Shown here: positions 1-9,181 of the stretch, piece after piece | Position numbering within the stretch: the stretch's first letter is position 1 | Layout of the letters: the number at the start of each line of letters is the position of its first letter | The notes under the pieces: generated by a model | Seen by the model: only the letters and a program-made list of their open reading frames with translations | The model's database searches: none | What the model was told of the DNA's origin: nothing | Made by a program: the position numbers and the translations under genes | Source of the DNA: Actinomycetota bacterium | GTDB taxonomy: Bacteria; Actinomycetota; Acidimicrobiia; Acidimicrobiales; RAAP-2 | Assembly: GCA_021324045.1 (NCBI GenBank) | Contig: JAJPJV010000023.1 | Coordinates: forward strand, 16,687 to 80,686 | DNA: 64,000 bases | Direction of reading: 5' to 3'

Positions 1-1020
1 CCAGAAATCGAGAAGGTTGCCGGAGCCGCGCTCGCCGCCGTCGGGTACGGGAGTCAGGGGGTGGTGTCTGAACGCAACCTCACCGACCTCGCCGCCTATT
101 TCGGCTTTTCGATTGCCAGGGTGCAGGACTTGCCGCCCTCCACTCGCTCGATCAGCGACTTGCGCCACCGGATCGTGTTCGTCCCCCAACGCAATTTCAC
201 GGGGGGCATGCGCTCGGCGCGCTCAGTGATCGCACAGACGCTGGGGAGATTTGCCCTCGGACATCGCGATCCGACCGACTTCGAGAGTTACGTGCGCCAG
301 CGCGTCGAGGCGAATTACTTCGCCGGTGCGCTGCTCGCCCCAGAACGAGCGGTCGTGAAGGCGCTCCGGGAAGCCAAGGCTCGGGAGGACATCTCGGTCG
401 AGGACCTCAAGGAGATGTTCTACATCTCTTACGAGATGGCAGCACACCGGTTGACCAATCTCATCACACGTCACTTCGGGATCCCGGTGCACTTCCAGCG
501 TTCCGACCCCGAGGGACTGCTCTGGAAGGCCTACGAGAACGATGGCGTCCTGTTGCCTGCGGACGCGGATGGCACGATCGAAGGTCAACGTCTGTGTCGT
601 TGGTGGTCCGGCCGGCAGGCATTCGAGTCCGAGGACTCCTATGCCTTGCACTACCAGTACACAGAGACGGTCACCGGTACCTTCTGGTGTGCTACGCACA
701 TCGGTGTGGAGCGAGAGCGGGGTGAGGCGATCACCATCGGGACGGTGGAAAAGGAGGCCCATTGGTTCCGGGGGAGTGAGACCGGTCGCCGAATGGTGTC
801 TCGCTGCCCCGATCCGGAATGCTGCCGGCAGCCGCCCGCCGAGGTCGTCGATCGCTGGGAGGGTTGGGCTTGGCCCTCCGCGCGGGATCACAGTCATTTT
901 GTCTCGGGCTTGCCCACCGACACCGTGGTGTTCAGCGCGTATCCAGGGGTTGACCTCACCGATGTCTACGCGTTCTTGGACCGCCACTCACCTGGTCAGC
1001 ATGCGAACCACACGCAATGA
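1..1020 (+). CDS. XRE/ImmA-type regulator of short-chain fatty acid metabolism (RamB/ScfR-like), 5' end missing
   Basis: The reading frame is open from base 1, so the true start and the expected N-terminal helix-turn-helix lie outside the window; 339 residues are visible. The visible part resembles actinobacterial RamB/ScfR-type regulators, which sense acyl-CoA or acetate status and control carbon genes. It has an IrrE/ImmA-like middle, where a region reading FALGHRDP is followed by a conserved NYFAGALLAP-type helix. The C-terminal domain is DUF2083-like, with the cysteine-rich piece SRCPDPECC near residue 270. The HExxH metal site of true ImmA peptidases is degenerate, as is usual for the regulator branch. 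Its role next to acyl-CoA catabolic genes fits local regulation, but this is inference. It converges with the acyl-CoA dehydrogenase 24 bp away. Confidence 0.75.
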   Translation, partial: PEIEKVAGAALAAVGYGSQGVVSERNLTDLAAYFGFSIARVQDLPPSTRSISDLRHRIVFVPQRNFTGGMRSARSVIAQTLGRFALGHRDPTDFESYVRQRVEANYFAGALLAPERAVVKALREAKAREDISVEDLKEMFYISYEMAAHRLTNLITRHFGIPVHFQRSDPEGLLWKAYENDGVLLPADADGTIEGQRLCRWWSGRQAFESEDSYALHYQYTETVTGTFWCATHIGVERERGEAITIGTVEKEAHWFRGSETGRRMVSRCPDPECCRQPPAEVVDRWEGWAWPSARDHSHFVSGLPTDTVVFSAYPGVDLTDVYAFLDRHSPGQHANHTQ

Positions 1021-1044
1021 TGCGGCCTACTGAGGCTCGTCGGA

Positions 1045-2328
1045 TCAGACGTTCTTCCGAAGGTCCCTGAATGGTGTCGATCGTTCGTCGCCGGGCTCCC
1101 GGGGGAGCCCCAGGACTCGTTCCGCGAGGATGTTGCGCTGGATCTGGTCAGACCCCCCGTAGATTGATGGGGCCGGTGACCAGAGCGCAATTTCGAGCAC
1201 TGCACGATCGGGGTTGACATTCGAGCGGTCGTGCCCGCGGTAGTCGTGGAGCATGCCCCTGGCACCGAGGATGCCGAGTCCCACCTCCCTGCCGAGCCGG
1301 AAGAGCTCGCTCATCCGCAACTTGGCGATATTGGGAGCGCCGGGGATGTCGCTACCGCTGGCGCGAAGGGCCCGTAAGCGCAGCGTGAGGTAGCGACCGA
1401 CCTCGTTCTCGATGTACAGCGCAACGAGATGTTGCCGGGTGAGCGGGTCGTCGACCTTGGCATGGCGGCGGGCTGCTTCGATGTAGAGCTCCGGCCTCAC
1501 CGTGAGGCTCATGCGCTCCTGACGACCGCGCACGAAGTCCCCCGCTCGCTGCGTGAGGTGACCTGCGATCGTGCCCGGCGCCGCCGATGAGTTGGCAGTG
1601 CCGTCGGCACCGGCGCCCGTACCGGTTCGCTCGAAGGCGAGGGTTGTGTTCGCGACCGCCCAGCCGGCATCGAGACCGCCGAGGATGTCGTCGTCACGGA
1701 CGCGAACGTCGGTGAGGAACACCTCGTTGAACAGCGAACGGCCGGTGAGCTCTCGCAGCGGGCGGACGTCGACACCGGGTTGGTGCATGTCGAGAAGGAA
1801 GTAGGTCAGGCCGCGGTGCTTGGGGACATCGGGATTCGTCCGAGCGAGCAGCATCCCCCGATCGGCGATCTGCGCGTTCGATGTCCACACCTTCTGGCCG
1901 TTGATCACCCACTCCGCGCCGTCGCGCACGGCGCGGGTCTGCAGGCCGGCCAAGTCGGAGCCTGCAGCCGGTTCGCTGAACAGCTGGCACCAGCCTTCCC
2001 GGCCGCACACGATGTCTTCGATGTAGCGCCGTTTCTGCTCGTCGGTTCCATGGGCGACGATCGTTGGCGCGGCGAGGAGGAGCCCAAGACCACCGGGAGG
2101 CCCGAGAGCACCGAAGTCACGGATCGCCCTGTGAACCCGGGCGCTGTCGGCGGTGGAGAGGCCTCGGCCATACCACTCGGTGGGGAGGGTCGGCGCAGAC
2201 CATCCGGCCTTCCCGAGCCGCTCCCACCACTCACCAACCGTGAGATCGGGGTCCCAGTGTTCCTGCAGCCACGCCGTCACCTCCTGCACCGGGTCAGCGC
2301 GCACGTGTTCCACCGGGTCGTTCGTCAC
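1045..2328 (-). CDS. acyl-CoA dehydrogenase (FadE family)
   Basis: A flavin enzyme of about 427 residues that would oxidise an acyl-CoA to a 2-enoyl-CoA in the cytoplasm. Landmarks are the FAD/substrate stretch SEPAAGSDLAGLQTRA, then VINGQKVWTSNA, and the C-terminal YGGSDQIQRNILAERVLG. The usual YEG catalytic glutamate of short-chain enzymes reads YGG here, as in many actinobacterial FadE proteins, so the base is probably elsewhere. I chose the GTG at 2328 because the protein then begins at the helical N-domain and an AGAGG lies about 13 bases upstream; an in-frame ATG at 2406 is possible. It lies downstream of the enoyl-CoA hydratase on the same strand and probably belongs to the same transcript. 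The substrate is not deducible. Confidence 0.88.
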   Translation of the reverse strand: MTNDPVEHVRADPVQEVTAWLQEHWDPDLTVGEWWERLGKAGWSAPTLPTEWYGRGLSTADSARVHRAIRDFGALGPPGGLGLLLAAPTIVAHGTDEQKRRYIEDIVCGREGWCQLFSEPAAGSDLAGLQTRAVRDGAEWVINGQKVWTSNAQIADRGMLLARTNPDVPKHRGLTYFLLDMHQPGVDVRPLRELTGRSLFNEVFLTDVRVRDDDILGGLDAGWAVANTTLAFERTGTGAGADGTANSSAAPGTIAGHLTQRAGDFVRGRQERMSLTVRPELYIEAARRHAKVDDPLTRQHLVALYIENEVGRYLTLRLRALRASGSDIPGAPNIAKLRMSELFRLGREVGLGILGARGMLHDYRGHDRSNVNPDRAVLEIALWSPAPSIYGGSDQIQRNILAERVLGLPREPGDERSTPFRDLRKNV

Positions 2329-2468
2329 TCGTCGGGCCCAACCTCTCTCATCGGGTTCTCGGGCTGCACCACCGAAATCATTGGATCTCCCAAGCTGTGG
2401 TTGCAAAGATCACGCCCGTGCGGCATGCCCCTTTCGGCATCGAAGCGATCGTCCATGGGGTTGGCACC

Positions 2469-3212
2469 TCAGGCCGGTGCAGTGCCGAACCGCCTGGCGC
2501 CGGCCGCACCCAACGCCTCGGCGAAGCGGTTCGACACCGCGGTGTCGGCGGTCAGTTGCCAGCGTGCCACCTGCTTGGCGTTGGCGACGGCGCTTGGATC
2601 GCATTCGGCGATCTGTGCCGCGAGCTGCAGGGCGACCTCCAGCGCGCCGTCGGCGTCGGGAGCAACCTCTTGGACGAGGCCCACAGCATGTGCGCGTGCG
2701 GCATCGATCGGTTGGGAGGTCAAAAGGAGCCGCAGCGCCTCACCCATGGGGATCATGCGGGCCAGGCGGTGCACAGCGATGCCGGCCATGGCTCCGATCG
2801 TACGTGGCTCGGGGAGAGCGAAGCGCGCATCGGCTGCCGCGACGCGCAGGTCGCAGCACAGCGCCAGCTCGAGTCCACCGCCGACCGTCCACCCATGGAC
2901 CACCGCGATGAGAGGCTTGCGGGTGGCATCGAGCCGCACGAAGTGGCGGAGGACTGCTGCCCGGTGAAGATCGCGGTGATCGCTGGTGGGCTGGGCGACG
3001 CCCTCCTTGAGATCGGCGCCGGCCGAGAAGGCCCTGCCGGCACCTCGAATGATCCCAACCCGCAACGCATCGTCGCGATCGAGGCGCTCGAGCGCGTCGA
3101 CCAGGCGATCCCGCATCGCCTGATTGTGGGCATTGAGGGCGTGAGGCCGGTCCAAGGTGATCAAAAGGACCCGGTCGCGCACTTCGAGCTGGATCGGTTC
3201 TTCGTCGGACAT
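2469..3212 (-). CDS. enoyl-CoA hydratase/isomerase family protein
   Basis: A crotonase-fold protein of 247 residues. The oxyanion-hole segments FSAGADLKEG and HGWTVGGGLELALCCDLRVAA are present, followed by FALPEPRTIGAMAG. Both acidic positions expected for hydration (the E of GGGLEL and of LPEP) are retained, so hydratase activity is plausible. The ATG at 3212 gives the standard N-terminus; longer in-frame extensions would run into the divergent CoA-transferase promoter. The start lies only 41 bp from the divergent CoA-transferase start, so the two transcripts share a control region. It precedes the acyl-CoA dehydrogenase and would act on that enzyme's enoyl-CoA product. Confidence 0.88.
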   Translation of the reverse strand: MSDEEPIQLEVRDRVLLITLDRPHALNAHNQAMRDRLVDALERLDRDDALRVGIIRGAGRAFSAGADLKEGVAQPTSDHRDLHRAAVLRHFVRLDATRKPLIAVVHGWTVGGGLELALCCDLRVAAADARFALPEPRTIGAMAGIAVHRLARMIPMGEALRLLLTSQPIDAARAHAVGLVQEVAPDADGALEVALQLAAQIAECDPSAVANAKQVARWQLTADTAVSNRFAEALGAAGARRFGTAPA

Positions 3213-3252
3213 CGCCGGTAATGCTTTCAGCTTCGGAGCAAGGAGGTCGAGC

Positions 3253-5631
3253 GTGACCCAGGGGGCCCTGGAGGGGGTGCGAGTCCTCGACGTCGCTGGC
3301 CCGATCGCGGCGTACTGCACCAGGATCCTCGCCGACCTCGGTGCTGACGTCGTATTGATCGAGCCCCCAGGCGGCGACCGGTTGCGCAGGGTCCCCCCGT
3401 TTGCCGATGGCGCCGAGGTCGGTGGTGACAGCCTCCTGTTCTGCTACTACCACGCCGGCCAGCAGGCCGTGACGATCGACATGGACTCCGACGACGGGCG
3501 TCGTCGGCTCGAGATCCTTGGTGCCGCTGCTGACGTCGTCCTCATCTCGCCATCGGCGCGCCAGCCCCTCCCTGGTTGGGATCGAGCATCGAAGAGGCTC
3601 TTGTGGGCGGCGGAGGAGGCCGTGGTGTGTGCGTTGACGCCGTTCGGCCTGACGGGGCCCTTCCGTGATTGGCGGGCGACCGCATTCACCTCTTTCGCCA
3701 TGGGCGGGAGCATGATCCGGGCCGGGCCGCCCGATGGCCCACCGGTCACCATCCCGGGCCGTCAGCAGTGGGACGAGGCAGGCGTCCACGCTGCGCTTGC
3801 GATCCTGGCGGCGCTGCATGCTCGTCCGCGGGCGGGCGGGCAGCTGATCGACCTTGCCGTCCACGAACTCGCCGTGATGCGCGACTTCGTCATCGAGCGC
3901 TATTCCGCCACCGGAATGGATCCGGCGGGACGCGCGGTCTCCATCGGCATTCCTCCCTCGGGGACCTATCAGTGTGCGGACGGGCCCTTCGATGTGGCCG
4001 CGCACCAACTCCGGCACTGGGACGCGTTCTTAGAGATGCTGGGCAATCCCGACGAACTGAGCGAGCCTTCGCTCGCGGACCCGATGATCCGGCGCCACGT
4101 CTTCGATGGACTGCTCGAGGTGATCGACCGCCTCGTCGTTACTCGGTCCCGCCAAGAGCTCGTCGAGCGTGGGCAAAGAGCCGGCCTTCCGTGCTCCTTG
4201 CAGCACACCCCCACCGCGTTCGTTTCCGATCCCCAACCCGCGGCTCGAAACGCCTTCGTCTTGACCCCGCTTCCTGGAGGCGGCGCCATGAGAGCCCCGG
4301 GCCCGGGATTCCGTGCGCAGCCACCACTCACGGTTGACCGATGGAGACGTCAGGGGGCCCCGGCGGCCGGCGAGGCTGCCGATCCAGGCTGGATTCCTCG
4401 TGTCAGCGCTTCCTCACAGCGATCGGGCGCCGTTGCTGGTGGGCCGCTGGCGGGCGTCCGGGTCCTCACCTTCGGCGCCTTCGTCGCTGGGACGTTCGTA
4501 GGTTGCCTTCTGGCGGAGCTCGGTGCCGATGTCGTCAAGATCGAAGCGCGGAGCCACCCGGAGGTGGTCCGCATGCCAGTCTATGCGCTCGGCCCCCCTT
4601 GTACCGAGCCCAGCGGTGTGCCGAACAACCTCATGTATGCCTCGCTGAACCGCAGTGTGCGGAACATCTCCATCGAAATGGGCTCCGAAGCGGGTCGTGA
4701 CCTGTTCCGGCGACTGGTCGCGCACGCCGACATCGTGATCGAGAACTTCAGGGCAGGTGTGTTGGCGCGCTGGGGGTGCGGGTTCGACGCGCTGATGCAG
4801 GTCAATCCGTCTCTCGTGCTCACTTCGGTGTCCGGGTACGGGCGGACGGGTCCGCGCGCCCGCTACCTCGCCTACGGCACGAACATCGCCAGCTTCACAG
4901 CGCTGACCCATTGCTGGGGCCATTCGCATGCCACCCACAGCGACTACTTGGGTGGCGAGCACGCGGCGCTCGCCACCCTCGCCGCGCTTCGCTGGGCACA
5001 GGCAACGGGCCAAGGGGTTCACGTCGACGTCGCACAGACGGAGGCGCTCGCAGCCGTGATGCCAGAGATCCTCCTCGAGGCGCTCGTGAACGGCCGTGAC
5101 CCGCCTGCACGGGGCAATGCCGTGGCTGGATCACTGCTGTCGGGTGTTTACCGGGCGGTGGGTCATGACGCATGGTTGGCGATCGAGCTCGAGGACCTCG
5201 ACGACTGGAATCGCATCTGCTCGGTGACCGGACGCGAAGATCTGTTGGCTCGGGCCGAGGCCGACGCACACCGACGGCGGGTCGCGCTCGACGCCGCGAT
5301 CGAAACGTGGTGCGCGCGATGGACGAGCCACACCGCCGTCCACCATCTGCAACGGGCCGGCATCGCGGCCGGCGTGGTGCAGACCGCAGAGGACGTTTGG
5401 CGCGATCCGCAGCTGCGCAGCCGCGGATCCGTTGTCGAACTGGACCAGCCTGATCTCGGTCCCTACGACTACTGGGCCAACCCCTATCGGTTCAGCGTCA
5501 CGGCACCGGGACCCTCATCAGCAGGCGCACGGCTCGGTGGGCATACAAAGAAGGTGCTCCGGGAGTGGCTGGGCATGGACCCCGACGAGATCGACGCGCT
5601 CATTGAAGGAGGCGTTGCATTCCAGGGGTGA
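3253..5631 (+). CDS. fused tandem CaiB/BaiF (class III) CoA-transferase
   Basis: A 792-residue protein made of two complete class III CoA-transferase modules in one chain, where the usual protein is about 400 residues and works as an interlocked dimer. Module 1 (about 1-390) starts LEGVRVLDVAGPIAAYCTRI. Module 2 (about 405-792) starts LAGVRVLTFGAFVAGTFVG. The position of the nucleophilic aspartate is kept in both (GQLIDLAVHE and GVHVDVAQTE). The GTG start at 3253 has a perfect AGGAGG six bases upstream, which rules out the longer GTG at 3157. The enzyme would move CoA between carboxylic acids. The thiolase-like gene follows after a short gap, suggesting co-transcription. Confidence 0.88.
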   Translation: MTQGALEGVRVLDVAGPIAAYCTRILADLGADVVLIEPPGGDRLRRVPPFADGAEVGGDSLLFCYYHAGQQAVTIDMDSDDGRRRLEILGAAADVVLISPSARQPLPGWDRASKRLLWAAEEAVVCALTPFGLTGPFRDWRATAFTSFAMGGSMIRAGPPDGPPVTIPGRQQWDEAGVHAALAILAALHARPRAGGQLIDLAVHELAVMRDFVIERYSATGMDPAGRAVSIGIPPSGTYQCADGPFDVAAHQLRHWDAFLEMLGNPDELSEPSLADPMIRRHVFDGLLEVIDRLVVTRSRQELVERGQRAGLPCSLQHTPTAFVSDPQPAARNAFVLTPLPGGGAMRAPGPGFRAQPPLTVDRWRRQGAPAAGEAADPGWIPRVSASSQRSGAVAGGPLAGVRVLTFGAFVAGTFVGCLLAELGADVVKIEARSHPEVVRMPVYALGPPCTEPSGVPNNLMYASLNRSVRNISIEMGSEAGRDLFRRLVAHADIVIENFRAGVLARWGCGFDALMQVNPSLVLTSVSGYGRTGPRARYLAYGTNIASFTALTHCWGHSHATHSDYLGGEHAALATLAALRWAQATGQGVHVDVAQTEALAAVMPEILLEALVNGRDPPARGNAVAGSLLSGVYRAVGHDAWLAIELEDLDDWNRICSVTGREDLLARAEADAHRRRVALDAAIETWCARWTSHTAVHHLQRAGIAAGVVQTAEDVWRDPQLRSRGSVVELDQPDLGPYDYWANPYRFSVTAPGPSSAGARLGGHTKKVLREWLGMDPDEIDALIEGGVAFQG

Positions 5632-5643
5632 CCGCGGTGTCCT

Positions 5644-6864
5644 TTGCACGAGGTGGCGTCGCACCATAGCGTTCCGGGCATGCCCCAGTTTGCTGACGCG
5701 GCCTTTGCCGGGATCGCCATGACGCCGCAAGGCGACCTGAGCGATCGGGACCCGGCCGATGTGTACTGGGAAGTCGTCCAGGAAGCCCTTGCCGATGCAG
5801 GCCTCACCCTGGCTGATGTCGACGGGCTCATCGGTGACGCTCCGCCCGGCGTCGGCATTCGTTCCGCCCTCCCCGGAGGCGCCATGGCCGACCTGGTTGG
5901 TCATCCGTTGCGTTTCCAGGCCTCGACGAGCATCGGCGCCGCAGGCCAGTCCGCGGGGATCGGCCTCGCTGCGCTGGCCATCGCGCACGGCCTGGCGTCC
6001 GTTGTCGTGATCCCGACCGTCGCTGCTGGAGGGGGGAGCGGATACCTCGGCGCAGACCGCAACGCCGCCGTGGCGCACATGGCGCGGCTCGGTAGCCCCT
6101 ATGAGTACGTCTGGGGGACCACTCGCGTCGCCGACTATGCCGTGATCGCACGTCGCCACATGTACGAGTACGGCACCACAGAAGAGCAGCTCGCCGAGAT
6201 CGCTGTGGCACAGCGTTACGGTGCGACGCTGAACCCGCTCTCGGTCAACGGCAAGCGCGGCGAGATCACCATCGACGACGTCATGGCTTCCCGGCCCATC
6301 GCCGAACCGTTGAAGTTGCTCGATTGCTGCCTCGTCAACCAGGGCGCGGGATGCATCGTGATGACCTCGGCCACCGATGCAGCGGCCCAGGGCCGGCATC
6401 ATCCGGTCCTGCTCCTCGGTTGGGGCGAGGGCCAGAGCTATCTCGACCCTTGTAAGGCACCGAGCTTGGCGAGCTTCGAAGGTGGGCGCCTGGCAGCTGA
6501 CACCGCATTCGGTCTCGCCGGCGTCGGCCGGGACGAGATCGATGTGGCAGGGATCTCGGATCATTTCACGATCGGGGTCATTGTCGAGTTGGAGGCCGCC
6601 GGGTTCTGCGCCACAGGCGAGGGTGGCTCGTTCGTGGAGGGGCAGGCGACGCGGATCGGCGGCCGCCTCCCCGTGAATACCGACGGCGGGTTCCTGTCCA
6701 ACAGCCACGCGGGAAGCTGCGGCGTGTTCACCGTTATCGAGTTGGTCCGTCAGCTGCGCCACGAAGCTGGCCCACGCCAGGTCGAGCAGGCCTCGCTCGC
6801 ATACGCCCATGGCGTCGGTGGGGTCTCTCAAGTGCAGTACGGCGCGGTCTTGGGGAGGGCCTGA
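5644..6864 (+). CDS. thiolase-family protein (SCP-x/lipid-transfer thiolase type)
   Basis: About 394-406 residues with a thiolase fold: N-terminal AGIAMTPQG, a QASTSIGAAGQSAGIGLAAL core helix and C-terminal NTDGGFLSNSHAGSCGVFTV. It resembles the SCP-x-like thiolases that pair with DUF35 proteins, a group that includes aldolases and thiolases of steroid side-chain degradation. The gene immediately downstream is such a DUF35 protein (gap 5 bp), so a two-subunit retro-aldolase or thiolase is likely; the substrate is unknown. The start is uncertain. TTG 5644, GTG 5653 and ATG 5680 (MPQFADAAFAG) are all possible and none has a strong ribosome site; ATG 5680 gives the most family-like N-terminus. 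Confidence 0.85.
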   Translation: MHEVASHHSVPGMPQFADAAFAGIAMTPQGDLSDRDPADVYWEVVQEALADAGLTLADVDGLIGDAPPGVGIRSALPGGAMADLVGHPLRFQASTSIGAAGQSAGIGLAALAIAHGLASVVVIPTVAAGGGSGYLGADRNAAVAHMARLGSPYEYVWGTTRVADYAVIARRHMYEYGTTEEQLAEIAVAQRYGATLNPLSVNGKRGEITIDDVMASRPIAEPLKLLDCCLVNQGAGCIVMTSATDAAAQGRHHPVLLLGWGEGQSYLDPCKAPSLASFEGGRLAADTAFGLAGVGRDEIDVAGISDHFTIGVIVELEAAGFCATGEGGSFVEGQATRIGGRLPVNTDGGFLSNSHAGSCGVFTVIELVRQLRHEAGPRQVEQASLAYAHGVGGVSQVQYGAVLGRA

Positions 6865-6869
6865 AGGTC

Positions 6870-7277
6870 ATGGCAGCGTACGAAAAGTTCGTCCCGGAGA
6901 TCCCGCCCCTGCACGAACCATTCTGGGCAGCCCTTCGCCAGCACCGCGTCGAGCTCCAGCAGTGTCGCCGATGTGGGCAGTTCCGCTTCGTTCCCAGTGA
7001 ACTCTGCCCGTGCGGCTCCCCGGAGTATTCGTGGGCGCCGATCGCCGGAACCGGCGAGGTGTATACCTACACGATCGTGCACCGGGCACCGACGCCTGCA
7101 TACCAACAAGACGCGCCTTATGTCATCGCGCACGTGACGATGGACGAGGGGCCGCGCATGATCAGCAACGTGGTCGGTTGCGACCCGTCGGATGTCTTTA
7201 TCGGAATGCCGGTCGAAATCGTGTTCGACGACGTGACACCGGAGCTCACGCTCTATCGCTTCCGACCGCGTTCGTGA
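6870..7277 (+). CDS. Zn-ribbon OB-fold protein (DUF35 family), thiolase partner
   Basis: A 135-residue protein with an N-terminal helix (PLHEPFWAALRQHRVELQQC), a rubredoxin-like zinc ribbon (CRRCG and CPCGS) and an OB-fold body (SWAPIAGTGEVYTYTIVHR). DUF35 proteins form complexes with thiolase-like enzymes and often with MaoC dehydratases, helping to bind CoA substrates. It follows the thiolase gene by 5 bp. Its last 25 bp overlap the 3' end of the convergent acetoacetyl-CoA synthetase gene, so little room is left for a terminator between them. Confidence 0.9.
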   Translation: MAAYEKFVPEIPPLHEPFWAALRQHRVELQQCRRCGQFRFVPSELCPCGSPEYSWAPIAGTGEVYTYTIVHRAPTPAYQQDAPYVIAHVTMDEGPRMISNVVGCDPSDVFIGMPVEIVFDDVTPELTLYRFRPRS

Positions 7278-9181
7278 GCGAGCGCGATGAAGGCTTCGAG
7301 GGCACGCGGGTCGGCGAGAGAGCCGGCGCTCACCACGCTGCTCGGAGATGCACCACCAAGGATCTGTTTGATCGGGACCTCGAGCTTCTTGCCCGAATGC
7401 GTTCGCGGGATCGCCGGAACGGCGTAGATTTCGTCAGGTGCGTGGCGAGGAGAGAGCCCGGATCGCAGCGCGCGGACGATCTTCTCCTTGAGCGGTTCGC
7501 TCAGGACCGTCGTCGATTGCAGCTTGACGAACAGGAGGAGTTGCCCGGGACCTCCGGCGGGATCCTCGAGGTGCACGACAAGGCTGTCGTCGATCTCGGG
7601 TAGGTCCTCGAGCACTGCATAGAACTCGGCAGTCCCCAGTCTCACGCCGCCGCGGTTGAGCGTGGCGTCGGAGCGACCCGTGATGACACACGACCCGCGT
7701 TCGGTGATCGTGATCCAGTCCCCATGGCACCAGACACCGGGGAAGCGGGAGAAATAGGCGTCCTTGTAGCGGGTGCCGTCCTTGTCACCCCAGAAGCCAA
7801 CCGGCATCGACGGGAGTGGTGCCGTGATCACGAGCTCACCTTGTCGGCCGACGATCGACCGACCATCTTCGTCGAAGGCCTCGACCGCGGCGCCGAGATA
7901 ACGGCAGCTGATCTCGCCGGCAACGACAGGGACGAGCGGGCACCCACCGACGAAGGCAGTGCAGACGTCGGTGCCGCCACTGACGGAAGTGAGCCAGACG
8001 TGAGGAAGCTCTTCGTAGACCCACTCGAAGCCGGCGGGAGAAAGCGGCGCTCCCGTCGATCCGACGGAGCGAAGGCGCGTGAGATCGCCACAAGCGCGAG
8101 GGTGAAGCGATGCGGTCCGACACGAGGTGAGGAACGGGGCACTGACGCCAAACGTGGTGACTCGAGCCGAAGAAGCCATCCGCCAGAGGGCACTGAGATC
8201 GGGCCAGGTCGGGTCGCCATCGAACAGCACGATGGTCGCACCGACACAGAGTCCGGAAACGAGCAGGTTCCACATCATCCATCCGGTGGTGGAGAACCAA
8301 AAGAACCGGTCGCCAGGCCCGAGGTCCTGGTGCAAGGCCAGGGCCTTGAGGTGCTCGAGAAGGATGCCGCCATGGCCATGGACGATCGGTTTCGGCAGAC
8401 CGGTGGTCCCCGACGAGAACAGCACGTACAACGGGTGATCGAAGGGAAGTTGCTCGAAGACGAGGGGACCGGGCTCCGCGAGAAGGGCCGCCCAGTCGGC
8501 GTCGACGTCGATCACTGCGTGGAGCGATGGGAGCTCCCTGACGACGGCGTCGACTTCTGTGGCGCGGTCGATCTCCTTGCTCCCGTATCGGTATCGGCGC
8601 ACCGTGAGGAGGACGGCCGGCTCGAGTTGCCCGAGCCGATCGAGCACGCTGCGAACCCCGAATTCCGGTGGGCAGGAAGCCCAGATGGCTCCGAGGCTGG
8701 CGGTCGCCAGGAACGCCACCAACGCTTCGACGCCGTTGGGGAGGTAGGCGACCACGCGGTCGCCCCGACGAACTCCGAGTGCCCGGAGCCCTTGACGGCA
8801 ACGCCGGACCAGGTCGGCAAGCGCGTCCCACGAGAGCTCGACTGGCGGTCGTGATTGGGAATACGCGACCACGGCGGTGCTGCTCCCGCTTGTCGACAGT
8901 GCGTGCTGCGCATAGTTGAGGCGAGCCCCGGGGAACCACTCGGCACCGGGCATCTCTCGACGTCGGAGGACAGTCTCATAGGGTGCCGACGCTGCCACGT
9001 TGAAAAAGGCCCAGATCGAGGACCAGAAGGATTCGAGGTCGGCAACGGACCACTGCCACAGCTGGTCGTAATCAGCGAATCGCAGTCCGCGCTCGGTTTC
9101 GAGCCATGACAGGTACCGGCCGATCACGGTCGTGGCGCGGGCATCCTTGGGGGGGTCCCACAGGGGCTTGGGGTCAGGCAT
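7253..9181 (-). CDS. acetoacetyl-CoA synthetase (acetoacetate-CoA ligase)
   Basis: A 642-residue AMP-forming ligase, the usual length for acetoacetyl-CoA synthetases. It begins PLWDPP and has the family N-terminus EWFPGARLNYAQHAL. The phosphate-binding loop is LFSSGTTGLPKPIVHG, followed by WFSTTGWMMWN, SGGTDVCTAF and the C-terminal lysine motif RTHSGKKLEVP. It would convert acetoacetate, ATP and CoA to acetoacetyl-CoA. The ATG at 9181 overlaps the stop of the CitE-like gene by 8 bp, so translation is coupled. It is the last gene of the five-gene minus-strand operon, placed directly after a lyase that could generate acetoacetate. Confidence 0.9.
   Translation of the reverse strand: MPDPKPLWDPPKDARATTVIGRYLSWLETERGLRFADYDQLWQWSVADLESFWSSIWAFFNVAASAPYETVLRRREMPGAEWFPGARLNYAQHALSTSGSSTAVVAYSQSRPPVELSWDALADLVRRCRQGLRALGVRRGDRVVAYLPNGVEALVAFLATASLGAIWASCPPEFGVRSVLDRLGQLEPAVLLTVRRYRYGSKEIDRATEVDAVVRELPSLHAVIDVDADWAALLAEPGPLVFEQLPFDHPLYVLFSSGTTGLPKPIVHGHGGILLEHLKALALHQDLGPGDRFFWFSTTGWMMWNLLVSGLCVGATIVLFDGDPTWPDLSALWRMASSARVTTFGVSAPFLTSCRTASLHPRACGDLTRLRSVGSTGAPLSPAGFEWVYEELPHVWLTSVSGGTDVCTAFVGGCPLVPVVAGEISCRYLGAAVEAFDEDGRSIVGRQGELVITAPLPSMPVGFWGDKDGTRYKDAYFSRFPGVWCHGDWITITERGSCVITGRSDATLNRGGVRLGTAEFYAVLEDLPEIDDSLVVHLEDPAGGPGQLLLFVKLQSTTVLSEPLKEKIVRALRSGLSPRHAPDEIYAVPAIPRTHSGKKLEVPIKQILGGASPSSVVSAGSLADPRALEAFIALAHERGRKR

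Noticed and set aside
223..987. Long minus-strand frame opposite the first gene
   Set aside because: It is fully antisense to a protein with clear regulator motifs and contains no recognisable domain.
1780..3221. Long plus-strand frames opposite the acyl-CoA dehydrogenase and enoyl-CoA hydratase
   Set aside because: Their translations are mirror artefacts of high-GC coding sequence on the other strand; the minus-strand proteins carry full catalytic motifs.
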